In this document: one piece after another, positions 9,401-18,510 of the stretch
Layout: each line of letters opens with the position of its first letter
Numbering within the stretch: position 1 is the stretch's first letter
Assembly: GCA_965206775.1 (NCBI GenBank)
Contig: CBDBKU010000001.1
Location: 186,001-250,000, forward strand
Reading direction: 5' to 3'
Source: VXMF01 sp965206775
GTDB taxonomy: Bacteria > Acidobacteriota > Terriglobia > Bryobacterales > UBA6623
Length of the DNA: 64,000 nt
Notes under the pieces: generated by a model
What the model saw: only the letters and a program-made list of their open reading frames with translations
What the model was told of the DNA's origin: nothing
Databases searched by the model: none
Program-made: the position numbers and the translations under genes

Positions 9401-11732
9401 ATCGGAGTTGAAGAACCAGGCGACCCAGCCGCTCGTCGACCGTGCGCTGCTCTGGATGCACGAGCAGGAGGTCGTCACTCTCAATCGCGGCCTCACCGTG
9501 TTCCGTCCGGCGATGACACTGAAGGTCACACGGGACGGAAGGACCTTCACGATCGCGGACTTCAAGCCGCTGCAAGAGCACTACGCCGAGCAGACCGCAC
9601 AGATTCACGTCGTCGCCGAGTACGCGAAGCTCGGCGTGGATGACATCCACCTCGCGCTACGCCTTGCGGTGGACTACTTCGAGCTCGAAAGCCAAGCGTT
9701 CGTCCGCAAGTGGTTCAAGGGCAAGGAGACGACCCTCGGGCGCGACACCCTTCCCGAGCACTATGAGGCTATCGTCAGGAAGCTCGGTAACCGGACCCAG
9801 GAGCGAATCGTCGCCGACGATCGCGAGCGCACCAACGTTCTGGTGCTCGCGGGTCCGGGGTCGGGCAAGACACGTGTGCTGGTGCACCGCATCGCCTACC
9901 TCATCCGCGTGCGGCGCGAGCACCCGCGGAGCATCCTGGCGCTCACCTACAACCGCCACGCGGCGGTCGAGGCGCAGCGGCGTCTCGACGACCTGATCGG
10001 GACGGACGCGCGCGGCGTCAACGTGATGACCTGTCATGCGCTCGCGATGCGAATCCTGGGTATCTCCTTCGCGCAGGCCGCCAGGAACCCTAGCGACGAA
10101 ACGTTCAATGCCATTCTTCGCGACGCCGCCCGGCTCCTGAAGAGTGACCAGGCGAACGCCTTCGTCACCCGGGAGCAAATGCTCGGGCGCCTCACCTGGA
10201 TTCTGGTCGACGAGTACCAGGACATCGGCGAGCCCGAGTACGAGCTGATCGCCGCACTCGCCGGAAAGACGCTCGCCGAGGACGACGCGAGGCTGAACCT
10301 GTTCGCGGTAGGAGACGACGACCAGAACATCTACGCGTGGAAAGGCGCGTCGGTGCGCTTCATCCGCCGCTTCGCCCAGGAATATCACGCGAAGGAGGAG
10401 TATCTCGTCGAGAACTACCGCTCGAGCCGGTGCATTATCGACGCGGCGAGCCGGTGCATCGACCTCGCGTCAGAGCGTCTCAAGCGGGACCACCGGCTGC
10501 GCATCGACGCCCGCCGGCACGCGGAACCGCCGGGCGGAGTTTGGACCGCCCGCGACGAGGTCGCACGGGGCAAGGTCCAGATCCTCCGCCTTAGGGGCGG
10601 CCAACTCTCGCAGGCCGTAGCCGCGGTCGAGGAACTCAGGCGCCTCGCCGCGCTCGACCCGGGCTGGCAATGGAGCCGATGCGCCATCGTCGCCAGGAAC
10701 TGGGCCGACCTCGATCCGACAAGAAGCGCCTGCTTGAGCCACGGCATACCGGTTCAGAGCGCACGCGAGGAGCTCTCGTCGTTCTGGCGGGCCCGTGAGA
10801 CACAGCGGCTTCTCCGCACTCTCGAAACCGGCGATTCGACAACTATCGAGACAAAGGAGATTCGGCGCCATCGCGCGAAAATGGGCGGAGATCCCTGGGA
10901 CGAACTGCTCGCTCAGGCGCTCGACGAGCTTCTCCTCGAAGAAGGCCATGCGGCGGTGCTGCCGATCGCGTACGTGCGAAACTGGCTCGGCGAATGGAGC
11001 AGGGAAATACGGCGCAGGCAACAGGGGCTGCTCCTGACCAGCGCCCATCGGGCCAAGGGCCTAGAGTTCGATCACGTCGTCATCCTCGACGGGCGGTGGA
11101 CGGCTGCGAGCGACGCAGAGGATCTCGATGCCGCACGACGTCTGTACTATGTGTCGATGACGCGCGCCCGCGAGACCCTGGCGCTGGTGCAGCTCGAAGA
11201 TGCCGGACGCGCGGATGTCCGGGACAAGCCGCTCCCGGCGAAACAGGACGAACGCGCCGTGTCACTGCTTCAACCGCTCGGGAACACTCTGTCGGTGCTG
11301 GAACGCGAGGCTCCTCGTCCCGACATCTCCGACCCGCGACTGGACATCCGGATCGCCGACTGCACCATGGGGGATGTCGTCCTGTCGTTCGCCGGTTGGA
11401 GAGCGGCGCAAAGCGACTGCCACCGCGCCATTGCCGCGCTTTCGCCCGGGGACCCGTTGTCCATTTCGCGTGAGGACGGCCAAGGGCAAATCCTCGACCA
11501 GGCGGGACGCCAAGTCGGTTGCATGGCGAAAAGTTGGACCCTGCCGCACGGTATGGCCATCGCTCGCGCCTCGGTGCGGGGAATCTTCACCCGCTGGGCC
11601 GACGACGAGGAAGACGAAGAACGTAAACGGATGCTGCGTTCCGAGACCTGGGAAGTCGTTGTGCCCCAACTGTTCCTGTCGTGTAAGCCATCTCCGACCA
11701 TGGACAAACTCCCTGCCGGCTCTGCCGGTTGA
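6474..11732 (+). CDS. exonuclease-like / RecQ helicase / UvrD helicase triple fusion
   Basis: A 1752-residue protein with three enzymatic modules. Residues about 20-160 are DnaQ-like: IDLEGSG (D28, E30), GHNIIEHDLG (77-86) and NDPLLDAALT (about 137-146), where the usual catalytic His position holds Asn. A Cys cluster follows (C268, C273, C276, H279). Residues about 300-700 are a RecQ-type SF2 helicase: LPTGTGKSLCYQLPA (about 323), DEAHCLSKWGHDFRPDYR (429), GMGIDKPDVRAVVH and QEAGRAGRDG. Residues about 1110-1570 are UvrD/PcrA-type SF1: AGPGSGKTRVL (1125), VDEYQDIGE (1245), VGDDDQNIYAWKG (1280), SAHRAKGLEFDHVVI (1523), YYVSMTRARETLAL (1558). Start ATG 6474 has AAGG upstream; ATG 6411 is an alternative. 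Probably DNA unwinding coupled to end processing; a defence or mobile-element role is inferred from the island. Confidence 0.85.
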   Translation: MGIERWRDEEGAGKRLAAHRFAGLLSIDLEGSGRIGAIGAIRTDRSTVFTWRGPSGGLRAALAALDEFAEGALYLVGHNIIEHDLGLLARHAPDLKLLDLPAIDTLYLSPLAFPENPYHRLVKQYQEPALARVQVNDPLLDAALTLVLLADVADALQSKAADLLLAWHALLATGVNGHAFDHLFRTIRGADATPLVEDAIPAIMNRLGERGCPNRAASIARDALLHPLALTYLLAWLPAAGGNSIIPPYVEKRFEPGALATKLRDTHCGDRGCLWCSEHLDAGKALKRLFGFPDFREQPQSRHGESLQRSIVEKHLAREHVLGILPTGTGKSLCYQLPALMRYEATGAITIVISPLVALMADQVAAMRRQRITCATTINGLISMPERAEALAHIRLGDAGIVLVAPEQLRNRSFRTAIAGRRIGAWVVDEAHCLSKWGHDFRPDYRYVARYIAEHHGEDSAPILCLTATAKHDVVADIRQHFEQTLQARLEVIDGGAERRNLEFVVMPTSASQRIEHIHRAVEDALGRAGSGGAIVYCTTKRRTEETAQSLADKGLSAQHFHSGLSPERKREIQRGFHEGDIDVVVATNAFGMGIDKPDVRAVVHAEIPGSLESYLQEAGRAGRDGARAHCLLLFEPGDAEQQFSLTARSRLERRDIQAVLRAICRLDQRRRRHHGDTEDSVIATAGEILLQDDDGDFARDSATDDDRVRTAIAWLEESRLARRDENHTSVFPSSLRVPNLAAARERIEGEGRRRNIRSDVRTQMLRVVQTLTHAEPDIGVSTDELMNECGCTMGQLRKVFSTLEEIGVASNDMRITVYVHAGVENASSRRLTLARELEEALIAELREEAPDQEIDTWTRLALRPLAQSLRQKDIENPLPERLVRLLRSISADGRNEPDARRSIEIRARDMETIGVCLRRNWASIDRIARLRRDGAARILEHLLGKVPDGVRGVDLLVETTYGALEQAIKNDLVLKSELKNQATQPLVDRALLWMHEQEVVTLNRGLTVFRPAMTLKVTRDGRTFTIADFKPLQEHYAEQTAQIHVVAEYAKLGVDDIHLALRLAVDYFELESQAFVRKWFKGKETTLGRDTLPEHYEAIVRKLGNRTQERIVADDRERTNVLVLAGPGSGKTRVLVHRIAYLIRVRREHPRSILALTYNRHAAVEAQRRLDDLIGTDARGVNVMTCHALAMRILGISFAQAARNPSDETFNAILRDAARLLKSDQANAFVTREQMLGRLTWILVDEYQDIGEPEYELIAALAGKTLAEDDARLNLFAVGDDDQNIYAWKGASVRFIRRFAQEYHAKEEYLVENYRSSRCIIDAASRCIDLASERLKRDHRLRIDARRHAEPPGGVWTARDEVARGKVQILRLRGGQLSQAVAAVEELRRLAALDPGWQWSRCAIVARNWADLDPTRSACLSHGIPVQSAREELSSFWRARETQRLLRTLETGDSTTIETKEIRRHRAKMGGDPWDELLAQALDELLLEEGHAAVLPIAYVRNWLGEWSREIRRRQQGLLLTSAHRAKGLEFDHVVILDGRWTAASDAEDLDAARRLYYVSMTRARETLALVQLEDAGRADVRDKPLPAKQDERAVSLLQPLGNTLSVLEREAPRPDISDPRLDIRIADCTMGDVVLSFAGWRAAQSDCHRAIAALSPGDPLSISREDGQGQILDQAGRQVGCMAKSWTLPHGMAIARASVRGIFTRWADDEEDEERKRMLRSETWEVVVPQLFLSCKPSPTMDKLPAGSAG

Positions 11733-11760
11733 CCATCCGTTCCCAGGCTTTCGCGAGCCG

Positions 11761-12978
11761 ATGCCAATCGAAGCAATGCAATTGCCAACTCTCGACGTTG
11801 CCCTCACGATTCTGAAGAGCACCTTCGGCTACGACCGGTTCCGGCCCGGGCAGGAGGATATCGTCGCGGCACTGCTGGCAGGCGAGAATGTCCTGGCGGT
11901 GATGCCAACCGGATCGGGCAAGTCGATGTGCTACCAGCTTCCGGCTCTGGCGACCGAAAGCCTGTCCGTGGTGGTGTCGCCACTCATTGCCTTGATGCGT
12001 GATCAGGTAACCGCGTTGCGCCTCAACGGTGTGGCGGCCGGCCCGCTCAATTCTGCGACGCCTTGGGCGGATGCTGCCGAGACACACCGCCAACTTCGCG
12101 ACGGTCGATTGCGCCTGCACTACATCTCGCCGGAACGGCTCATGCAGCCGGAGGTACTGGATGGCCTCGCCCGGCTTGGACCGGCGAGGTTCGCCAGCGC
12201 ACTGCATCTCACAATGGGGCCACGACTTCCGGCCAGACTACCGACGCCTCGCCGAACTGCCGGAGCATTTTCCAGACGCCCGCCTCAGCGCCTTCACGGC
12301 AACGGCCGATACCGTTACGCGGCAGGACATCGTCGAACGGCTGTTCGGCGGTCGGGCGAAGATTTTCGTCGCCGGCTTCGACCGTCCAAACTTGCAAATC
12401 GGCATAGCCCCCCGGAATTCCGCGGCGCGGCAGATCGATGCTCTGCTGGACCGACACCCTGGGCGGTCCGGGATCGTCTACACCCTCTCGCGCAAGGAAG
12501 CGGAGCGGACGGCGCAGCGCCTGTCGTCGCCCGAGCGCACAGCACTGCCCTATCACGCCGGAATGGACCAGGTCGTCCGGGACCGGAACCAAGACCGAAT
12601 TCTGACCGAAGACGGCGTCGTCATGGTGGCAACTATTGCCTTCGGTATGGGCATTGACAAGCCAGACGTCCGCTTTGTCGTCCACGCCAACATCCAGTCT
12701 ACCGTCAAGGCCTACTATCAGGAGATCGGCCAAGCCGGGCGTGACGGACTGCCGGCGGAAACCCTCATGCTCTACGGCATGGACGATATCCGGATCCGCC
12801 GCTTGATGATCGACGACTCCAACCGGCCGGAGGAGGCAAAGCGGGTCGAGCATCAGCGGCTCAGCGCACTGCTGACTTTGTGCGAGACTGCCGGTTGCCG
12901 GCGCCAGACGCTGCTTGGCTATTTCGGCGAGCTCTGCAACCCCTGTGGAAATTGCGACCGCTGCCTCGCGCCCGGCGG
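11761..12978 (+). pseudogene. RecQ helicase gene, broken at the DEAH box and 3'-truncated
   Basis: Starts 28 bases after the fusion gene. The first frame reads a clear RecQ N-terminus: FRPGQEDIVAALLAGENV, VMPTGSGKSMCYQLPAL, VVVSPLIALMRDQV. Near 12190 the frame breaks where the Walker B box belongs: GPARF is followed directly by remnants of AHCISQWGHDFRPDYR in another frame, so roughly 8 bases covering the DE of DEAH are gone. The second frame continues through FTATADTVTRQDIVERLF, AFGMGIDKPDVRFVVH and the Zn-site CNPCGNCDRCL. Motif VI reads QEIGQAGRDG, with Gln for the usual Arg. It stops at about 12978, where it runs into an ArdC fragment; the RQC winged helix and HRDC are missing. Confidence 0.85.
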
Positions 12979-12984
12979 CCTCGG

Positions 12985-13305
12985 ACTCGCGGCCCGGGGC
13001 CTTCTCCCGGTTCCGGTCCAGCACGTAGTCGCTCATCACCTGCGCGTCCTGCGCGGCCCGGTAGATCTCGCGCGGGTCGTCCCGCAGCGCCTGGATCCAC
13101 GAGCCGACATAGGCGGCGTGCCGCGACTGGTCGTGGCCCAGCCGGAGCCGGTCCCCGGTCATCATCGAGCTGATCTCCGCCCGCAGTTCCTCGCGGGCGT
13201 AGTGCGGGGAGGCGAAGCACTCTTCGATCCCCTTGGTCAGGGTCGGCCGGTTCAACCGATCAGGGTGCCCGGTCCAGTGCCCCAGCTCGTTCAGCGCGGT
13301 CTGGT
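12985..13305 (-). pseudogene. ArdC-like C-terminal fragment
   Basis: On the complement this stretch encodes the C-terminal zincin part of an ArdC-type protein, closely similar to the intact gene at 23542-24642: LGHWTGHPDRLNR, HYAREELRAEISSMMTGDRL, HAAYVGSWIQALRDDPREIY, AQVMSDYVLDR. The zinc-binding HELGH of the intact copy reads NELGH here, so a ligand is lost. No N-terminal half exists and there is no start codon. It abuts the truncated recQ, pointing to a recombination or deletion event that joined the two. Confidence 0.8.
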
Positions 13306-13652
13306 CTCGATCCCCTCGAGCCCTATAGCGATAGCACGTCGGTCCAACAAGGTCCCCGCCTCTTCGTCTGTCGTGACGGTCGAATTGCCTCGCCCTACAC
13401 CGTGCCGTCCTCGCTCTCCGTCCGAGCGATACGGAACACCTTCGCGCGATCCGTCGTTCCAACCCATCCACTCCGAGAAATCTCACGAAATCCAGCAGAT
13501 TGCAAAGCGTCCCGGCGACCCTCGGCTTCAACATTGACCTGAGGCCCATGGGCTTCCTGACGGTTTCCCCAACGACCTCTGCAAACGCCTCGACGAACTC
13601 AGGGCGGAGAACCTTACTCGACGCATTCAATACAACAGTACTTCGATCGAGA
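13306..13652. other. junction region without a supported gene
   Basis: About 350 bases between the ArdC fragment and the AT-rich gene. Short open frames exist on both strands, but none resembles a family I recognise. GC falls progressively toward the right. Confidence 0.35.
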
Positions 13653-15364
13653 TTAGTCAAAGGCCTGCTCGATAAGTTTGAGCTCCCCACTAACCTGTGC
13701 GCAGATGCTCTGGAAGTGAGAAGAATAAGATCCATGTTGTTGAAGAGCCGATATTGATAATTCTGTTCCTGAAGAACCTCCCACGTGGGCGGCTACTTTA
13801 CTGCGGATCTTCTGAACTGTTCTCAAACCATCAAGTCGATTTGACGCGACGTCGAGCGATCCCAACTTGATGAGCAATTTCTCGAATAAGACCAAGCTCT
13901 TTTCGTCACTGTTATACGGGACGCCATCGTCATCGAGCATTGCACGAATAATCTTGATCTGAAATCCTTCAATTAATAGTTTTGCAAGTGCAACAAAAGC
14001 CTGTGACCACTCATCTCGACTACTGGTAATCGGTACGTTCACGCGGTCAATTAGTGATTCATCACTTAACTTCCAGAAACTGACGTTGGAATTTTTCCAA
14101 TTCTCAACGATGTACTTTATTTCTTGCAATGGATCAGTTTCCATGATCCATCTCGCTTCAAAATCGTTCGCGACTGCCCGGCGAGAAATACCTGCTTTAG
14201 GAGCCTCATTGAAGCTCTTCCAATACAGTTGTTCTTGATACGGAAGACGTCTTAAATCGCAAATATATGCATGAACTTGTCCAGCTTTGTTTACGTCATA
14301 GTCTTTCAAATACCATGCGCCGCGGCAATCTACATGACGATCCTTGACAGTATATTTTTCTGAATCAGATTTGTATCTTAGCAATACTTCTGGCCTAAAA
14401 ATGCCGGCGATACTTCAAATGGAAGCGAATTATCGTTCGCCTCCATATAGTTGGTTGTCGCAGGTGGATCGGTTGAAATCTCTGCGACTCTTCGATTTCT
14501 CCAGTCATTTGATATGAAGCTTGCGTATTGTCGATCCGGATCGCCAAACCACTTACGCTCTTTCAATCGGACTATTTCGGACTCCTCGCGCCTGATAGCA
14601 ACAAGTTGTATTCCCCGCTTGTATAGCGCAATACCTGGGTCACACTGTTGTCTGTAGAAGAAATCCTTGTTTTCGACGATCATTTCTGCAGGACCGTCAG
14701 GCCACCGTCTGAATTTCTTTGGATCCAAGAGTGTGAAATCGAACATTCGAATAAGAATCAAATCTGATATTGCGAGATATTCTTCCAATTCTTCTCTCTT
14801 GAATGACACCAATGAAGCCTTCGGGTCTGTTTTCTGATCTCGTTTTGTGATCGATACAGAATGCCTGATGTCGCCATTCTCATCATATCGGCAATACGCG
14901 GACTGTTCAGCACGCCAGTGAACGTCGGCCAAATGTGAGTATTCCTGCAATATCTCGTAGTAAACTCCCGCGGGTCCATCAAGACCCTCGATGTGACGCC
15001 GAAAAATAATGGGCTTTGCGTGCTTTAGTGAGGCACTTCCCCTTACAGGAGCCGTTTCTTCGATGCTAATGTCTCCCTTCCCACTCCACACATAACTTGT
15101 TCGAGAGGAATTGACGTCGCAGCTCCAACTTAACAAGTCTTCTTGATCAACGTTGGTCAGTGCAGTCCTAGGAACAGTGACTGAATTCACATAGAGCGAA
15201 TCGCTGGACGCATAGACGATCAATTCGTCGTCTACTGCATTGTCTCCTAATAGCTTGACGTGGTCTTTGGCCTGTAACCATTCAATATCGTCTGTGCGAG
15301 ATTGGGGAATTCTATCAAGGGCTTGAATTTGTCGGAGCAATTCAGCGTGTTCAAAGCTTGGCAT
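13653..15364 (-). pseudogene. AT-rich hypothetical gene with one frame break (about 570 aa)
   Basis: Two frames on the complement join into one protein. 15364-14378 encodes 328 residues (MPSFEHAELLRQIQALDRIP...). At 14397-14401 a run of five A (five T in the coding sense) shifts the frame. Adding one T would continue SLPFEVSPAFF-RPEVLLRYKSD into the second part, which runs to 13653. The rejoined part has WYLKDYDVN, QVHAYICDLRRLPYQEQLYW and NDFEARW. I do not recognise a functional domain; I see no membrane segments or signal peptide. Codon use is far more AT-rich than the neighbours, showing recent acquisition from another source. The break may be decay, a sequencing error in a homopolymer or slippage; the sequence alone cannot decide. 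Marked as pseudogene with that caveat. Confidence 0.6.
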
Positions 15365-15503
15365 CTGGAGTGTCAGCCTTGGGATCGAGCTGTCGCGGGC
15401 GCGGGATGCTCTCTCATTACTTCTATTGGTACAGATTTGCCGCCGTGCGGTCTCCTGTGCACTGTCAGCAGTTAGGTGTTGCTGTCGCCGGGCGCTGCAG
15501 GCC

Positions 15504-18070
15504 CAGACTTCCTTACATCGACAATTTGGCGAGATCGAGTGAATCGGTATAAGCCGTTCTAGCGCACGGGGTTACGTTTTTCTCGCAATTGGTGTCGCGG
15601 GCTTGACATGGCCGGTTCGGTTTTTTTAATATGTCCACATGAAAGGCGGCCCAGCGCACCCCGAACCCTCCCCACTCCCCGCTTCGCTCGGCCTGCGGCC
15701 CGGTGAGGCGATCCCCGTCAACGCTCGCCTGAGCATGCTCCTGGACGCTGGCCGCTGGGTCTATTTCCTCAACACCGACCCGATCGACAGCTGCGGCGTC
15801 GACGACCGGCCAGGCCGCGCGCGCTGCCTCGGCCGCTTCGCGCTGCTCGGGCTGGCCACGCACGCCGAACTGGCCCGGGCGCACGGGATCAGCGCGCGCA
15901 CGGTGGCCCGGGCGCGGCGACAGATGGAAGCGCGCGGAGAGCAGGACTTTGACAAGCCGCGCAAGCGGCGGCGCCTGCACGGGATCGAGGATGCGGAGCT
16001 GCTGAGGCGGGCGGGGGAGAAGCTGGCGCAGGGAGCGAGCTTGCGCGGGACGGCGCGGGAGCTGGGGCTGTGCTATTCGACGCTGCGGGCGTACCTGCGC
16101 AAAGGCCTGCTGGCGGGGGTCGCGGGCCAGCAGGGAGCGGCGGCCGGGCCGGCAGCGGAAGGAGCGCCGGCCGGGAGCGAGCCGGCGGAGGCGGAGGTGC
16201 GGGAGCCGCCCGACAAGGAGCGGCGCAACCAGCGCGACGCGCAGGCGCCGCAGGGCCGGGCGACATGCGACACGGCCGGGCGGACGCTGACCAGCCTGGG
16301 GCCGCTGCAGGAACGGGAGCCGCGTTTCGCCGCGGCCTCGGCGGTCAGCGGGGGCGGGGTGCTGACGGCGGTTCCGGCCTTGGTGCAGGCCGGCCTGCTG
16401 CGCCACGAGGGCCTGCTGCGCCTGCCCAAGGGCTTCTACGGGGTGCGCTCGATCCTGCTGCTGCTGGCGTTCCTGCTGCTGGCGCGCGTGCGCAATCCGG
16501 AGCGGCTGCGCTACGAGCAGCCCGGGGAATGGGGTGCCTTGCTGGGCCTGGACCGCTGCCCCTGCGATCGCACGCTACGGCGCAGGACACGCCAGCTGGT
16601 GGCGGATACGGCCGCGCTGGAGGCCTGGCGCGGCGCCTTGGCGCGGGACTGGGCCGGCGCCGATCCGGAGGCCGTCGCGACGCTGTTCGTGGACGGGCAC
16701 GTCCAGGTCTACAGCGGCCAAGGCCGCCTGCCGAAGCACTTCGTGCCGCGGCAGAAGCTGTGCCTGCCGGCCGCGGCCAGCTACTGGGTGGGGGCGCTCG
16801 GGGGGGCGCCGTTGCTGTGCGTGCACAAGCAGGTCGATCCCGCACTGGTGGCGGAGTTGCGGGACGGGCTGCTGCCGCAGCTGGAGGAGCTGGGCCTGCT
16901 GCCGGCCGCGCAGGAGCCGTCGCGGCCGCGCCTGACGCTGGTGTTCGACCGGGAAGGCTGGAGTCCGGCGCTGTTCGCGCAGCTGGCGGAGCGGGGGATC
17001 GCGGTGATCACCTGGCGCAAGGGGCCGCAGGCGGAGCGCTGGCCGGACAGCGAGTTTGTCCCGGCCCGCCTGGCGGTGCACGCGCCCGGCGGCGAACAAG
17101 CGCTGGAGGGCCGCATCGCCGAGCGCAAGGCGGCTCTGGGGAACGCCTGCGCGGCGCGCGAGATCCGCTTCTGGATCGACCGGCGCCTGCGCCGGCCGGG
17201 CAAGAGCGGCCAGCCGCGCAAGCCGCTGGAGCTGGCGGGCCAGCCGGCGGCGGGCGAGCGCCAGCCGGCGATCCTCACCACGCATCCCACCGCTGCCCGC
17301 GGAGCGGGTCGCGGGCCTGCTGCGCTCACGCTGGACGCAGGAGAACTTCTTCAAGTACATGCGCGCGGAATTCGGTCTCGACACGCTGGCCGAGCACGCG
17401 CTCGTGGGGGTGGATGCCGACGAGCGGGTGGTCAACCCGCTCTGGCGCTGGCTCGAGCGCGCCTTGCGGAGGCTGCGCGGCAAGGCCGGGCACCTGCATC
17501 GCAAGCTGGCAGCCGAGCGCGGCGCGCGTTCGCAGAAGGCCCTCCAGCTCCAGGCGGAGACCGCCGCGATCGAGCGGCGCATCACGGGCCTGGAACTGGC
17601 GAAAAGCGACGTCCAGGAGCATGTCCGGGCCGGCGACCTGTCGCCCGAAGAGCGGCTGCAGGCCCTGCCTGCCCCGCTGCGGAACCTGCTCGACACCCTG
17701 CGCATGATCGCCTACCGCGCCGAGACCGCCATGGCCGGCGCGGTCGCGCCGGAACTGAGCAGGCCCGAGAATGTGCGCCCCCTGCTCAAGGCGCTGTTCC
17801 GCAGCGACGCCACCCTTCTTCCCGACTCTGCGGCCGGGACTCTCACCGTCCGGTTGCTGCACCAAGCCAGCCGCGGCCAGGACGCCGCCCTGGCTGCACT
17901 GCTCAAGGACTGAACGAAACCGCGACGCTGTTTCCCGGAACCGACCTGCGCCTGGTCTACGAAATCCTCCCCGACAACCCCCTCACCTCAATCGTTGCCC
18001 CAACCCACCCAGAACCGGCATCTCCTCCCACAATCATGCCAACGTAAAACAACCGATGTAAGGAAATCTG
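15504..18070 (+). mobile_element. 2567-bp insertion element, copy 1 (decayed)
   Basis: Ends are imperfect inverted repeats: CAGACTTCCTTACATCGA on the left and, read inward from the right, CAGATTTCCTTACATCGG. The 5 bases AGGCC occur on both sides (15499-15503 and 18071-18075) as a target-site duplication. A second copy of identical length lies inverted at 30741-33307. It holds a single transposase gene. I cannot assign an IS family by name with confidence. Confidence 0.85.
15639..18047 (+). pseudogene. large DDE-type transposase, two indels (copy 1)
   Basis: Same gene as the intact 802-residue copy at 30764-33172, but with one extra C at about 17290 (ATCCCACCGCTG against ATCCCACGCTG) and one missing A at about 17908 (AAGGACTGAAC against AAGGAACTGAAC). 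The two shifts cancel at the very end, but some 205 codons between them are read out of frame, covering the segment with EERLQALPAPLRNLLDTL. The N-terminal helix-turn-helix (ARAHGISARTVARARRQM) and the core LFVDGHVQVYSGQGRLPKHF are unchanged. Presumably inactive, although it could be moved by the other copy. Confidence 0.85.
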
Positions 18071-18510
18071 AGGCCAGCTGGAGCTGGGGGATTGTACTTG
18101 GGAGCCGTTACGTGCGTCGGTTCAGTATGGCTGATGCATCGATTTGTCCGCCGCCCAAAATCCGGGGATTCAACAGCAGGATTGACCCGACTCTGCACCT
18201 CGCGCTGCAGTTCTCGATCCAATTGGGAATCGAACAGACTCTGAGCTGTCACATGGCACCTGCCATCTGTTGCAACTGAGTCTATGGGGTTGCTCACGCG
18301 GAGCACGAAGTCATTCCAGGGATCCTGTTGAGAATCCCAATGGAATCCCCTGCCGGCTGCTGCGTTCACTGATTCGAAGTCTTTGGCATCACGGAACAAT
18401 CCTCGAAACCCGATGCCCACTCATTCAACAGGCTACGGAAAACGGGCTAATGAATGTGGCACCGAATCCGTGTCCCAGTTTGTCCTGGTATTTGCGATGC
18501 ATGGTTCCGC
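18071..18510. other. no gene supported
   Basis: About 440 bases between element copy 1 and the 3' end of the restriction-modification gene. A 128-codon complement frame spans 18034-18420 but crosses the end of the mobile element and shows no recognisable motif, so I do not call it. No terminator hairpin was obvious. Confidence 0.4.

Noticed and set aside
12209..13735. A 508-codon complement frame
   Set aside because: Mostly the shadow of the recQ pseudogene; only the ArdC-like part (12985-13305) has homology, and it has no start of its own.
18034..18420. A 128-codon complement frame
   Set aside because: Crosses the terminal repeat of element copy 1 and shows no recognisable motif.
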